Source: Streptomonospora litoralis (GTDB lineage: Bacteria > Actinomycetota > Actinomycetes > Streptosporangiales > Streptosporangiaceae). Taken from it: a stretch of DNA of 64,000 nucleotides. The notes under the pieces were generated by a model. It did not search any database. It was not told the DNA's origin and saw only the letters and a list, made by a program, of their open reading frames with translations. The stretch covers positions 4,149,101 through 4,213,100 of the forward strand of contig NZ_CP036455.1 of assembly GCF_004323735.1 (NCBI RefSeq). The letters are read 5' to 3'. Below are positions 9,114 to 17,682 of this stretch, piece by piece. The translations under genes and the position numbers were made by a program. The stretch's first letter is position 1, and every line of letters starts with the position of its first letter.

Positions 9114-9524
9114 TCAGGCCCCGAGATCGGGGAAGAACAGCTTGATCTCGCGCTCGGCGGAGTAGGTGGAGTCCGACCCGTGCACGATGTTCTGCTGGAC
9201 CTCCAGGGCGTAGTCGCCGCGGATGGTCCCCGGAGTGGCGGCGACGGGGTCGGTGGCGCCGGCCAGCGCGCGGAACGCCTCGACGGCGCGCTCGCCCTCG
9301 ACCACCATGGCCACCAGCGGCCCGCCGGTGATGAACTCGACCAGCGACCCGAAGAACGGGCGCTCGGCGTGCTCCTCGTAGTGGATCTTGGCGGTGTCGG
9401 CCTCTAGCGTGCGCAGGTCCATCGCGACGATCCGCAGGCCCCGGCGCTCGATGCGGGAGATGGTCTCGCCGACGATGCTGCGCCGCACGCCGTCGGGCTT
9501 GATCAGGACAAGGGTGCGCTCCAC
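9114..9524 (-). CDS. ndk: Nucleoside diphosphate kinase
   Basis: 136 residues, the normal family length. It moves the gamma phosphate from ATP to nucleoside diphosphates through the phosphohistidine His115 in NIVHGSDS, and begins with the conserved [11 protein letters not shown]. Start taken as GTG at 9524 because ten residues before it are not conserved; GAGGAG lies 11 nt upstream, rather far but workable. A -10 like TATTCT (9563-9568, minus strand) precedes it. It forms a single-gene unit closed by the terminator at 9067-9093. Confidence 0.95.
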   Translation of the reverse strand: MERTLVLIKPDGVRRSIVGETISRIERRGLRIVAMDLRTLEADTAKIHYEEHAERPFFGSLVEFITGGPLVAMVVEGERAVEAFRALAGATDPVAATPGTIRGDYALEVQQNIVHGSDSTYSAEREIKLFFPDLGA

Positions 9525-9851
9525 GGTGGTGTCACTCCTCGGCAGTCGGTGCAAGAGTCGAAAGAATAGGGAGGGTCGGGCAGGGCCGACACTGCGGTGC
9601 GCCCGAGAGGCGGCGGAAACGGCCGACCGGCCGTGGTCACCCTATCGCTTCGTCCGGGTGCCCGCGGCCCGAGCGCAGCAGCCCGACCCGGGTCGACCGC
9701 GCGCAACCGGCCGCAGTCGACTGCCGCCGCGGCCCGATGGCGGCCTCCCCGGTTCGCCGAATGCGATCGCGGCGTTCGCCTGCATCCGGCGCCGCTCCGC
9801 GGCGGCTTCGGACACGATCGCCGGGATGGACCGGCCCCGGGAGGCCCCGTT
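9525..9851. other. Intergenic region between ndk and the DUF4233 gene
   Basis: About 330 bases with no supportable gene. The ndk promoter lies at the left end (TATTCT at 9563-9568 on the minus strand). A perfect palindrome ACGGCCG-AC-CGGCCGT occupies 9619-9634 and may help terminate the folC-DUF4233 transcript. I see nothing else. Confidence 0.5.
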
Positions 9852-10196
9852 CTACTCCTGCTCAGCCCGCTCCCGGGCCGCGTCCTGGGCGTCGGTGCGC
9901 CGCCCCAGCAGTACGGCCGAGACCCACAGCGCCAGGAAGACCACGCCCAGTATCGCCAGTCCCGGCACCACGAATCCGCTGATCAGAAACGCCGCCTGCA
10001 GCACCCAGCCCGCGTAGTAGGCCCAGGTGAAGCGCTGCAGCGCCGACAGCGCCAGCGCGGCGACCGCCAGACCGCCCCACACCCCGCCGGCGACCGGCGC
10101 GGGAATCCCCGCGATCTGGATTGCGACGGGCACCGCGAGCCCGATGACGACGAACTCGATCGCCAGCACCACCGCGCACATCCGGCGCATGCTCAC
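9852..10196 (-). CDS. DUF4233 small membrane protein
   Basis: 114 residues with about four predicted membrane helices and a charged tail rich in Arg, Glu and Ala. DUF4233 proteins commonly lie directly after folC in actinomycetes; function unknown. The start overlaps the folC stop by four bases (10193-10196), so it is probably translated only after folC. Hydrophobic helices with conserved aromatic residues (QRFTWAYYAGW) are the main visible features. Confidence 0.85.
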   Translation of the reverse strand: MSMRRMCAVVLAIEFVVIGLAVPVAIQIAGIPAPVAGGVWGGLAVAALALSALQRFTWAYYAGWVLQAAFLISGFVVPGLAILGVVFLALWVSAVLLGRRTDAQDAARERAEQE

Positions 10197-11539
10197 TCCC
10201 CCTTGATCAGGTGGCGGGCGTCGCCGGCGGTGACGACCGAACCGGTGATGAGCACGCCGGTGCCGCTGGGCTCGCCGTCGGACTCGGCGAGCGCGACGGC
10301 GGCGTCGATGGCGTCGTCGAGACGCTCGTGCACGTGCACCCGGTCGGCGCCGAAGACCGGTTCGGCGAAGTCCCGCAGCTCCTCGGGCGAGAGGCTGCGC
10401 TCCGCGGAGTTGCGCGTGATGACGACCTCGCTGAGCACGGGCTCCAGCGGTTCCAGGATGCCTTCGACGTCCTTGTCGGCCATGATGGCGAGGATCCCGA
10501 CGAGGCGGACGAAGCCGAACTCCTCCTGGACGGCCTCCACCGTCGCCGCCATCCCGGCCGGGTTGTGCGCGGCGTCCACCAGCACGGTAGGCGAGGTCCG
10601 CAGGATCTCCAGGCGCCCCGGCGATTCGACTCCGGCCAGCGCCTCGGAGACGATTTCGGGGTCGAGGCGGTCCTCCGCCTCGCCCGGACCGGCGAACGCC
10701 TCGACCGCGGCCACGGCCACTGCGGCGTTGCCCGCCTGGTGGGCGCCGAACATCGGCAGGAACAGCCCTTCGTAGCCGCCCCGCAGGCCCTTCAGCGAGA
10801 ACTGCTGCCCGCCCACGGCGATCCCCCGCTGGGCGACGCCGAACTCCAGGCCCTCGCGCGCCACCCGCGCGCCGATCTCGGAGACGTGGCGCATCAGCAC
10901 CTCGGCGGCGGCCAGCGGCTGCTGTGCGAGGACGGCGATGGAGTCGGGCTTGATGATGCCCGCCTTCTCCTCGGCGATGCCCTCGACGGTGTCGGGCAGG
11001 AACTCGGTGTGGTCGACGGCGATCGGCGTCACGACGGCGACGTCGGCGTCGACCACGTTCGTGGCGTCCCAGGTGCCGCCCATGCCGACCTCGATGACCG
11101 CGACGTCGACCGGGGCGTCGGCGAAGAGGGCGTAGGCCATCCCCGTCAACACTTCGAAGAAGGACAGCGGGATCTCGTGGGAGGCGTCGACCAGTTCGAC
11201 GTAGGGCCGGATGTCCTCGTAGGCCTCGACGAAGCGCTGCTCGGAGACCGGTTCGCCGTCGAGCACCACCCGCTCGCGCATGGTGCGCAGGTGGGGGCTG
11301 GTGTAGCGGCCGACCCGCAGGTGGCGCTCGCGCAGCAGCGCGTCGATCATGCGCGCTGTAGAGGTCTTGCCGTTGGTGCCGGTGATGTGGATGGTCCGAT
11401 AGCCGCGCTGGGGTTCGCCCAGCAGGTCCATCAGGGCGCGGATCCGCTCGGTCGAGGGATCGATGTCGGTCTCGACCCTGCGGGCGGTGATCTCGGCGAC
11501 GGCACGCTCGTACTGTTCGCGGATCCCGGGCTCACTCAC
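10193..11539 (-). CDS. folC: Folylpolyglutamate synthase / dihydrofolate synthase
   Basis: 448 residues of the Mur-ligase-like family. The ATP-binding GTNGKTS loop is at 54-60, and ITPIAVDHTEFL and DAAHNPAG are further ligase motifs. It attaches glutamates to folates, keeping them in the cell and making them good cofactors. GTG at 11539 (VSEPGIREQYERA) is chosen as start; the ribosome binding site is weak (CGGAAA), and an in-frame GTG at 11571 is an alternative adding about ten residues. Followed by overlapping DUF4233. Confidence 0.94.
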   Translation of the reverse strand: MSEPGIREQYERAVAEITARRVETDIDPSTERIRALMDLLGEPQRGYRTIHITGTNGKTSTARMIDALLRERHLRVGRYTSPHLRTMRERVVLDGEPVSEQRFVEAYEDIRPYVELVDASHEIPLSFFEVLTGMAYALFADAPVDVAVIEVGMGGTWDATNVVDADVAVVTPIAVDHTEFLPDTVEGIAEEKAGIIKPDSIAVLAQQPLAAAEVLMRHVSEIGARVAREGLEFGVAQRGIAVGGQQFSLKGLRGGYEGLFLPMFGAHQAGNAAVAVAAVEAFAGPGEAEDRLDPEIVSEALAGVESPGRLEILRTSPTVLVDAAHNPAGMAATVEAVQEEFGFVRLVGILAIMADKDVEGILEPLEPVLSEVVITRNSAERSLSPEELRDFAEPVFGADRVHVHERLDDAIDAAVALAESDGEPSGTGVLITGSVVTAGDARHLIKGE

Positions 11540-11633
11540 GGCGTTTCCGGTGGTTCTGGGTGCACACACGCCCACCCTACTCACCCGGGCGCGGTGCCGG
11601 TGCCGGGCACGCGATTCCCCGCCGCACCGCACG

Positions 11634-11682
11634 CGGCGGCCGGTCCGCCGCCCCGCGGACGGGGACGGCGGGCCGGCCGCCG
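11634..11682 (-). terminator. Branched hairpin after the LVIVD gene
   Basis: CGGCGGCCGG at 11634-11643 pairs with CCGGCCGCCG at 11673-11682, and an inner GTCCGC/GCGGAC pair (11643-11648 with 11655-11660) forms a second stem. It starts 12 bp past the stop of the LVIVD gene. Confidence 0.55.
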
Positions 11683-11693
11683 GTGATGCGCGC

Positions 11694-13124
11694 CTAGCGG
11701 TTGCGCCCGGGGTGGTAGCGCGGCTGGCTCTGCGGGTTGAACTGGTCGTATTCGACCTTCTCGGCCCGCTCCAGCCTGCGGTCATCCAACTTGAGCACGT
11801 CGAAGCCCTGCTGGATGTCGGAGGAGTAGACGTGGCCGTTGTAGTAGTAGGCCGACCAGGAGCCGCCGATCCGCAGCTCCTCGTCACTGAGCGGACCGCG
11901 GTCGAAGTAGCCGATCTCGCGCGGGTTCTCGGGGTCGTTGAAGTCGATGATCGAGACCCCGCCCTGGTACCAGGACTGCACGAAGTAGTCCTTGCCCTGC
12001 ACCGGGATAAGCGAGCCGTTGTGGGCGACGCAGTTCTCGGTGTCGGCCTGGTGGCGGTCGATCTTGAAGTAGCTCTCGAACTTCAGCCGCGGGTTGCCCC
12101 TGCCGCCCTTGAGGCTGTACACCGCGTCGGCGCCGCGGTTGGGGCCGACCTCCTCGTTGCATGTGGGGGCGCCGCCGCCGCCGAGCTCGTCGGTGAAGAT
12201 CACCGTCTTGGCGGTGTTGCTGAAGGTGGCCGAGTGGTAGAACGCGAAATTGTCGTCGGTCACGCGCTCGGTCACCCGCGGTTCGGCGGGGTCGCGGATG
12301 TCCATGAGGACCCCGTCGCCCATGCAGGCGCCCGCCGCGATGTCCTTGCGCGGCAGCACGGTGATGTCGTGGCAGCCGGTAGTGGGCAGCAGCAGGCTGT
12401 CCTGGTCCTCGTTGCCGCCGTCGGGGAAGAGCACCGGCTCGTTGACCACCGCGGCCGAGGCGGGATCGTCCTTGTCGACCTTGATGATCGAGATCTTGTC
12501 GTGCGGCGGCTGACAGTTCGGGTAGTCCTCCGACGGCGAGTAGGACGACACGTAGACGTAGTCGGTGCCGCGGCCCCCGGGAACGAGCGTGTTGGTGTGC
12601 GAGCCGCAGTCGGTGGCCACGGCCGACACGTACTTCGGCTGCGACTTGTCGGAGATGTCGAAGATCCGGATGCCCTCGAACGCGTCGGCGTCGGCGGGCG
12701 TGGCGGCGGGGGCGCCGCAGTCCTGGCCGGCGCGCGGGTAGTCCACGGAGAAGTAGAGCAGGTCGCCGCTCACCGAGACGTCGCCCTGGCCGCCCTGGCA
12801 CAGTACCTGGCTGACCACCTGCGGCGATTCCGGCTCGGAGATGTCGTAGATCATGAAGCCGTTGTAGTTGCCGTCGATGGCGTAGTCGCCGGTGAAGGCG
12901 AGATCGGAATTGAAGGCGCCGTACGAGGCGAACGGGCCTTCCTTGGGAAGATTCGCCAGGTGGACGACATTATCGCTGGTGGTGACGTCGTCGGAGGCGG
13001 AATCGGCGGCCGCGGCCGGGGCGAGGACGCTCGCCGCGACCATGGCTGCCGCACCCGCGAGGGCGACGCCGAATCCGCGGGGGCGGAGACGGCGGGATCG
13101 GAACGGCCAGGGGGATGGCGACAT
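11694..13124 (-). CDS. Secreted LVIVD-repeat beta-propeller-like protein
   Basis: 476 residues. An N-terminal signal peptide (basic RSRRLRPRG region, hydrophobic core, cleavage near APAAAA at ~residue 40) directs export; the arginine pair is only loosely Tat-like. The mature part has LVIVD-type repeats such as GFMIYDISEPESPQVV, IRIFDISDKSQPKYV and VSIIDFNDPENPREIG, expected to form propeller blades. Several conserved cysteines (e.g. CGSHTN, TGCHDI) suggest disulfides. Function is not established. AAGGAG lies 5 nt before the ATG. It is divergent from a DUF305 lipoprotein gene, a pairing I recall from other actinomycetes and which suggests a joint extracellular role. Confidence 0.85.
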   Translation of the reverse strand: MSPSPWPFRSRRLRPRGFGVALAGAAAMVAASVLAPAAAADSASDDVTTSDNVVHLANLPKEGPFASYGAFNSDLAFTGDYAIDGNYNGFMIYDISEPESPQVVSQVLCQGGQGDVSVSGDLLYFSVDYPRAGQDCGAPAATPADADAFEGIRIFDISDKSQPKYVSAVATDCGSHTNTLVPGGRGTDYVYVSSYSPSEDYPNCQPPHDKISIIKVDKDDPASAAVVNEPVLFPDGGNEDQDSLLLPTTGCHDITVLPRKDIAAGACMGDGVLMDIRDPAEPRVTERVTDDNFAFYHSATFSNTAKTVIFTDELGGGGAPTCNEEVGPNRGADAVYSLKGGRGNPRLKFESYFKIDRHQADTENCVAHNGSLIPVQGKDYFVQSWYQGGVSIIDFNDPENPREIGYFDRGPLSDEELRIGGSWSAYYYNGHVYSSDIQQGFDVLKLDDRRLERAEKVEYDQFNPQSQPRYHPGRNR

Positions 13125-13459
13125 GTGGACTCCTTATCCGATGCATCCCGAACGATGCGAAAATACCGAGCAAGGGACGCGTTGTACATAGGAGCACACT
13201 CCCGCGACCTCGGTTCTACGATCGGTGATCATTAGCGCGATTCATTGCACAACACGCCAACATCACCGGAAAAATAGCCGTTGAACTGGGAAAGCACTCG
13301 CGTTCGGATGCGCCCAGCCGCGCCGTACCGACGCGAGCGCCCCGGTCGGCCGGGGTCCGCGGGGCCCGCGGGTCCTGGACAACCGCCGCTGCGACGAGTA
13401 CACAATCCAGTCAGGGCGGCACCCGGGGCCGCCCTCGTCCCACCGCGGAAGGAGCCCCC
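13125..13459. other. Divergent promoter region, LVIVD gene / DUF305 gene
   Basis: About 335 bases. The left half (13135-13290) is AT-rich and should hold the promoters; TATTTT on the minus strand is a possible -10 for the LVIVD gene but no good -35 accompanies it. The right half is GC-rich and includes the near-palindrome CCGCGGGGCCCGCGG. No RNA gene or protein gene can be supported. Confidence 0.45.
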
Positions 13460-14185
13460 GTGCGGCACAGGGTCACGGCGGTCGCGGCCGCCCTCGTCCT
13501 CTTCGGCGGCCTGGCGGCCTGCACCGGCGGTGGCGGGCAGGCCGACGGCCCGCCGATCCTCGATCCCGGCGCGCCCGGGGAGTCCGCCACACCGGCCTCG
13601 CAGGAGCAGATCGACGCCGCCGCGGCGGGCCTGGGACACAACGAGGCCGACGTCGAGTACATCCTGATGATGATCGAGCACCACGGCCAGGCTCTGGTGA
13701 TGACCGACATGGTCGAGGGCCGCGTCGAAAGTGGGGACATCAGGACGATGGCCGACCGCATCTCCTCCGCACAGGGCCCGGAGATCGAGGCCATGGAGGC
13801 CTGGATGGAGCAGAACGTCTACGACCCCGCGGAGGAGAACCCCAACCACGCGGGGTTCTGCGCCCACGGCCCCGAGGGCGGCCACGGCGGGCACGCGACC
13901 GGCGGCTCCGACGGCTCCCCGGACGGCTGCCCGGTGAACCTCGACCACTCCGACATGCCCGGAATGGCCAGTCAGCGCCAGCTCGACGAACTGCGGTCGG
14001 CAGATGGCGCGGAGTTCGACCGGCTGTTCGTCGAGCTGATGACCGCCCACCACGAGGGGGCCATCACCATGGCCGAGGAGGTCACCCTCGAAGGCAAGCA
14101 CCCGATGGTGCTGCGCATGGCCGCCGACGTCATCGCCGAGCAGACGGCCGACATCAACCGCATGGACGAGATCATCGACGGCTGA
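13460..14185 (+). CDS. DUF305-domain lipoprotein
   Basis: 241 residues. A short signal sequence ends in the lipobox LAAC with Cys21 as lipidation site. The mature protein has two His-His motifs, MIEHHGQALVMTDM and MTAHHEGAITMAEE, in the two halves of the ferritin-like four-helix DUF305 fold, separated by a His/Gly-rich loop (FCAHGPEGGHGGHATGG). The paired histidines suggest metal binding; the family is often near copper-handling genes, but none are visible here. GTG start with GGAAGGAG 5 nt upstream. Confidence 0.88.
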   Translation: MRHRVTAVAAALVLFGGLAACTGGGGQADGPPILDPGAPGESATPASQEQIDAAAAGLGHNEADVEYILMMIEHHGQALVMTDMVEGRVESGDIRTMADRISSAQGPEIEAMEAWMEQNVYDPAEENPNHAGFCAHGPEGGHGGHATGGSDGSPDGCPVNLDHSDMPGMASQRQLDELRSADGAEFDRLFVELMTAHHEGAITMAEEVTLEGKHPMVLRMAADVIAEQTADINRMDEIIDG

Positions 14186-14332
14186 CGGGGCCGCCGACAC
14201 CCACCGCGGCAGTCGCTCCGCCATCACGCCGCCGGCGGCCCGCCTCGTAGCGCCCGAAGCCCGCCCGATCCCGGAACCGCGGCAGCAGTCGCCGCGTCCC
14301 AGCGACGCAAGCCGCACCGAGACGGGAGGAAC

Positions 14333-14491
14333 ATGAGAGCGGTGAAGTGGGTCGCGCTCGGCTGCGCGGCAGCCGTGCTGGTCGCGGGGCTCGTAGTCGG
14401 CATCTGGTTCGTGTGGCTGGTGCAGGCCATGGAGCAGGAGCCGATCGAGGGATGGCAGGAGGAGCCCGGCGCCGCGGTCGGCTCGCCGTGA
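14333..14491 (+). CDS. 52-residue single-pass membrane protein
   Basis: A short reading frame beginning [16 protein letters not shown] has an excellent ribosome binding site (GGGAGGAAC directly before the ATG). It encodes one strongly hydrophobic helix (~5-31) and an acidic tail ([13 protein letters not shown]). It lies 147 bp after the DUF305 gene on the same strand. A cysteine at residue 11 lies within the helix and does not make a lipobox. I do not recognise a family; a small membrane partner of the DUF305/LVIVD proteins is a guess from position. Confidence 0.55.
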   Translation: MRAVKWVALGCAAAVLVAGLVVGIWFVWLVQAMEQEPIEGWQEEPGAAVGSP

Positions 14492-14520
14492 GCCGCCGGG
14501 CCCGGAGCACACACGAAAGA

Positions 14521-14554
14521 GGCGCGGCCGCAGGCCGGTGCCCGCGGTCGCGCC
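14521..14554 (-). terminator. Hairpin terminator of clpX
   Basis: GGCGCGGCCGC at 14521-14531 pairs with GCGGTCGCGCC at 14544-14554 with one G-T/A mismatch position; on the minus strand it is followed by TCTTTCG, a weak T-rich tail. It lies 25 bp past the clpX stop. Confidence 0.6.
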
Positions 14555-14578
14555 GTTACGTCGGGTCGGCGGCGCCGC

Positions 14579-15859
14579 TCAGGCGCTCTTCTCCTCGCGC
14601 TCGGGGCCGCGCTTGGTACGCGGCACGATCGTGGGGTTCACGTGCTCCAGCACCGCCTCGCGGGTGATGATGACCTGGCCGACGTCCTCGCGGCTGGGCA
14701 CCTCGTACATCACCGAGAGCAGCACCTCCTCGATGATGGCGCGCAGGCCGCGGGCGCCGGTGCCGCGGATGATGCCCTGCTCGGCGATCGCGTCGAGGGC
14801 GTCGTCGCTGAACTGCAGCTCCACGTTGTCCAGCTCGAACAGCCGCTGGTACTGCTTGACCAGGGCGTTGCGCGGTTCGGTGAGGATGCGGACGAGCGCC
14901 TGGCGGTCCAGGTTGTGCACGCTGGTGATGACCGGGAGGCGGCCGACGAACTCCGGGATCAGTCCGAACTTGAGCAGGTCCTCCGGCATCACGTCGGTGA
15001 ACTGGTCGGAGGCGTCCTCGCCGGTGGTGGGCGAAGGCCGCAGCACCGCGTTGAAGCCCATCCCCTGCTTGCCCACGCGGGACTCGACGATCTTCTCCAG
15101 CCCTGCGAACGCGCCGCCGCAGATGAACAGCACGTTGGTGGTGTCGATCTGGATGAACTCCTGGTGGGGGTGCTTGCGACCGCCCTGCGGGGGCACGCTG
15201 GCGGTGGTCCCCTCCAGTATCTTCAGCAGCGCCTGCTGCACGCCCTCGCCCGAGACGTCGCGGGTGATCGAGGGGTTCTCGCTCTTGCGCGCGACCTTGT
15301 CGACCTCGTCGATGTAGATGATGCCGGTCTCGGCCTTCTTGACGTCGTAGTCGGCGGCCTGGATCAGCTTGAGCAGGATGTTCTCGACGTCCTCGCCCAC
15401 GTAGCCGGCCTCGGTGAGCGCGGTGGCGTCGGCGATGGCGAAGGGGACGTTGAGGATCTTGGCCAGGGTCTGGGCAAGCAGGGTCTTGCCCGAGCCGGTG
15501 GGGCCCAGCAGCAGGATGTTGGACTTGGCGATCTCCACGTCCTCGTCGCGCGGGCGGTCGCCTTCGGACTGCACGCGCTTGTAGTGGTTGTAGACCGCGA
15601 CCGAAAGGGCCTTCTTCGCCTGCTCCTGACCGATCACGTAGGAGTCGAGGAACTCGTAGATCTCGCGCGGCTTGGGCAGGCTGTCCCACTTCAGTTCAGT
15701 GGAATCGGCGAGTTCCTCTTCGATGATCTCGTTGCACAGATCGATGCACTCATCGCAGATGTAAACGCCGGGGCCGGCAATGAGCTTCTTCACCTGCTTC
15801 TGGCTCTTGCCGCAGAACGAGCACTTCAGCAGGTCTCCACCGTCGCCGATGCGTGCCAC
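14579..15859 (-). CDS. clpX: ClpX, ATP-dependent unfoldase of the ClpXP protease
   Basis: 426 residues. The N-terminal zinc-binding domain has CSFC (Cys13, Cys16) and CDEC (Cys35, Cys38); the AAA+ domain has Walker A GPTGSGKT at 119-126 and Walker [10 protein letters not shown]. It recognises, unfolds and feeds substrates into the ClpP chamber encoded just upstream. GTG at 15859 is the start: AAGGAG lies 9 nt before it and the upstream residues are not conserved. Separated from clpP2 by about 250 bp, so it probably has its own promoter. Confidence 0.96.
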   Translation of the reverse strand: MARIGDGGDLLKCSFCGKSQKQVKKLIAGPGVYICDECIDLCNEIIEEELADSTELKWDSLPKPREIYEFLDSYVIGQEQAKKALSVAVYNHYKRVQSEGDRPRDEDVEIAKSNILLLGPTGSGKTLLAQTLAKILNVPFAIADATALTEAGYVGEDVENILLKLIQAADYDVKKAETGIIYIDEVDKVARKSENPSITRDVSGEGVQQALLKILEGTTASVPPQGGRKHPHQEFIQIDTTNVLFICGGAFAGLEKIVESRVGKQGMGFNAVLRPSPTTGEDASDQFTDVMPEDLLKFGLIPEFVGRLPVITSVHNLDRQALVRILTEPRNALVKQYQRLFELDNVELQFSDDALDAIAEQGIIRGTGARGLRAIIEEVLLSVMYEVPSREDVGQVIITREAVLEHVNPTIVPRTKRGPEREEKSA

Positions 15860-16110
15860 CCAGCCACTCCTTAAAACGTAGGCCACCCCGTCATCGGCCA
15901 CCCGGCGGTGCCGCGAAAGCGGATGACGCGCCCTCTGTCCGAGCAAGCTACCGCTTCTGTGAGGATATGCCCTCCGGGCGAACGATGGTCGGGGCGATCT
16001 GTGCGTCGTTCCTCCGAGACTAAGCGAAGTTGCGGACCGGCATCACCACACTTCGGTCCCACGGCGTGTGGCGGCCGGTCCGCCTCCGACGCTCGCGGCC
16101 CGGCTCGTCC

Positions 16111-16770
16111 CTACTTCTGGGACGTCTTGCGGTACGGGAGGACGTAGTCGACCATCCCGTAGTCCTTGGCGCCTTCGGCGGTAAGGATCTTGTCCCGCTC
16201 GATGTCCTGCGAGATCTGCTCCTGGCTCTGGCCGGTGTGCCGCGCGAGCGTGACCTCCATCTGCTCGCGGATGCGCATGATCTCGTTGGCCTGGATCTCG
16301 ATGTCGCTGGCCTGGCCGTAGGCACCCTCGGCCGCGGGCTGGTGGATCAGCACGCGGGCGTTGGGCAGGCAGCCGCGCTTGCCCTTGGTCCCTCCGGCGA
16401 GCAGCACCGCGGCCGCCGAGGCCGCCTGGCCGATGCACACCGTCTGGATGTCGGGGCGGACGAACTGCATGGTGTCGTAGATGGCCATCAGCGCCGTGAA
16501 CGAGCCGCCCGGGGAGTTGATGTACATCTGGATGTCCCGGTCGGCGTCGATCTGCTCAAGCGTGATGAGCTGCGCCATGATGTCGTTCGCGGAGACGTCG
16601 TCGATCTGCACGCCCACGAAGATGATCCGCTCTTCGAAGAGCTTATTGTAGGGGTTCATCTCCTTGACGCCGTACGACGTGCGCTCGACGTAGGAGGGCA
16701 GGATGTAGCGGCTCTGCGGGCTCTGCGGCGCCATGCCGCCGCCGTAGGGGCTCGCGTTGTACTCGGTCAT
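16111..16770 (-). CDS. clpP2: ClpP2 protease subunit
   Basis: 219 residues. The serine-protease catalytic Ser118 ([10 protein letters not shown]) and His143 (LIHQPAAEG) are in place, and the C-terminus ends in a basic YRKTSQK. ATG at 16770 follows GGAAGG. Actinomycetes carry paired clpP1-clpP2 genes whose products make a mixed two-ring peptidase; this is the downstream member, 48 bp after clpP1, and so very likely co-transcribed with it. Confidence 0.95.
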   Translation of the reverse strand: MTEYNASPYGGGMAPQSPQSRYILPSYVERTSYGVKEMNPYNKLFEERIIFVGVQIDDVSANDIMAQLITLEQIDADRDIQMYINSPGGSFTALMAIYDTMQFVRPDIQTVCIGQAASAAAVLLAGGTKGKRGCLPNARVLIHQPAAEGAYGQASDIEIQANEIMRIREQMEVTLARHTGQSQEQISQDIERDKILTAEGAKDYGMVDYVLPYRKTSQK

Positions 16771-16818
16771 GTTCTGGCCTTCCACAGTGCACCTGATCCG
16801 CACGGACGGGGTCGCGGG

Positions 16819-17451
16819 TTACCTCTGCTCGCCGGTCACGTCGAGCGTGCCCTCCAGCACCTCGTCGATGAAGCCGTAGTCCTTGGACTCCTGCGCGGTG
16901 AACCAGCGGTCGCGGTCGGCGTCCTTCTCGATCTCCTCCTGGGTCTGGCCCGTGTGCAGCGAGACGCGCTCGAAGAACATCCGCTTCACGTACAGCAGCT
17001 GGTCGGCCAGGATTCGGATGTCGGAGGCCGTTCCCCCGATCCCGCCGGAAGGCTGGTGCATCATGACGCGGGTGTGCGGCAGCGCGTAGCGCTTGCCGGG
17101 CGCACCTGCGCACAGCAGGAGCTGGCCCATGGACGCCGCCATACCCATGCCCACGGTGCGGACGTGGTTGGGGATGTACTGCATGACGTCGTAGATCGCC
17201 ATGCCGGCGGTCACCGAACCGCCCGGGGAGTTGATGTAGAGCGTGATGTCGCGCTGGCGGTCCTCGGCCGACAGCAGCAGCAGCTCGCCCACGATGCGGT
17301 TGGCGATGTCGTCGTCGACCTGCTGGCCGAGGAAGACGATGCGCTGGCGCAGCAGGCGCTGGGACGTCTGCTCATACATCGAAGGAATAGGCGACTCGGG
17401 CGTACGGGCGTCGATTTGGGACTCGTTGAAGGTCGGCGGCACTCTCGTCAC
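16819..17451 (-). CDS. clpP1: ClpP1 protease subunit
   Basis: 210 residues from GTG at 17451 (VTRVPPTFNES). Catalytic Ser107 lies in GMAASMGQ and His132 in MMHQPSGG. A longer frame back to an ATG at 17586 exists, but its extra 45 residues are unlike ClpP, overlap the tig terminator hairpins and would place the ClgR-like operator (17530-17543) inside the gene. GTG at 17442 is another possible start; GGAG lies 3 nt and 12 nt before the two GTGs respectively, so the choice is not firm. First gene of the clpP1-clpP2 operon. Confidence 0.93.
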   Translation of the reverse strand: MTRVPPTFNESQIDARTPESPIPSMYEQTSQRLLRQRIVFLGQQVDDDIANRIVGELLLLSAEDRQRDITLYINSPGGSVTAGMAIYDVMQYIPNHVRTVGMGMAASMGQLLLCAGAPGKRYALPHTRVMMHQPSGGIGGTASDIRILADQLLYVKRMFFERVSLHTGQTQEEIEKDADRDRWFTAQESKDYGFIDEVLEGTLDVTGEQR

Positions 17452-17485
17452 CTGCTCCGGACTCGAAACGGTTGCGACGCCTGCG

Positions 17486-17491
17486 ACACTA
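17486..17491 (-). promoter_or_regulatory. Candidate -10 of the clpP1P2 promoter
   Basis: TAGTGT on the minus strand lies 35 bp upstream of the GTG at 17451 and about 39 bp downstream of the ClgR-like box, a spacing suited to an activator binding upstream of -35. No good -35 hexamer is visible, which fits an activator-dependent promoter. Inference only. Confidence 0.35.
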
Positions 17492-17529
17492 ACGCCCGCA
17501 GCGGCCGGGCTCGCACGTATGGCGGGCCT

Positions 17530-17543
17530 GTTCGCTTTGAGCG
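17530..17543 (-). promoter_or_regulatory. ClgR-like operator of clpP1P2
   Basis: GTTCGCTTTGAGCG matches exactly the GTTCGC-N5-GCG pattern described for the ClgR activator in Streptomyces, whose known targets include clpP1P2. It lies about 80 bp upstream of the chosen clpP1 start. This supports induction of the protease by ClgR under proteolytic stress. Confidence 0.65.
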
Positions 17544-17584
17544 CAGGTGCCGCGGCGCCTACCTGGGCGTTCTGCATTGAGCGC

Positions 17585-17665
17585 ACGAGCCCCGCACCGG
17601 CCCTGCGTGGTGCGGGCGCGGCGACGGGGCTCGTTCTGCGATCGCGGCGGCGCGGGGCGCCGCCG
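17585..17665 (-). terminator. Two hairpins after tig
   Basis: CGGCGGCGC-GGG-GCGCCGCCG (17645-17665) is a perfect 9-bp stem 18 bp past the tig stop. A second, longer-range pair ACGAGCCCCG (17585-17594) with CGGGGCTCGT (17625-17634) encloses an inner CCGCACC/GGTGCGG stem. Together they should insulate clpP1 from tig transcription. Confidence 0.6.
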
Positions 17666-17682
17666 TCGAGGGTGGTGGCGGA

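Noticed and set aside
17452-17586. ATG at 17586 as start of clpP1
   Set aside because: Adds a non-ClpP sequence, overlaps the tig terminator and places the ClgR-like box inside the gene.
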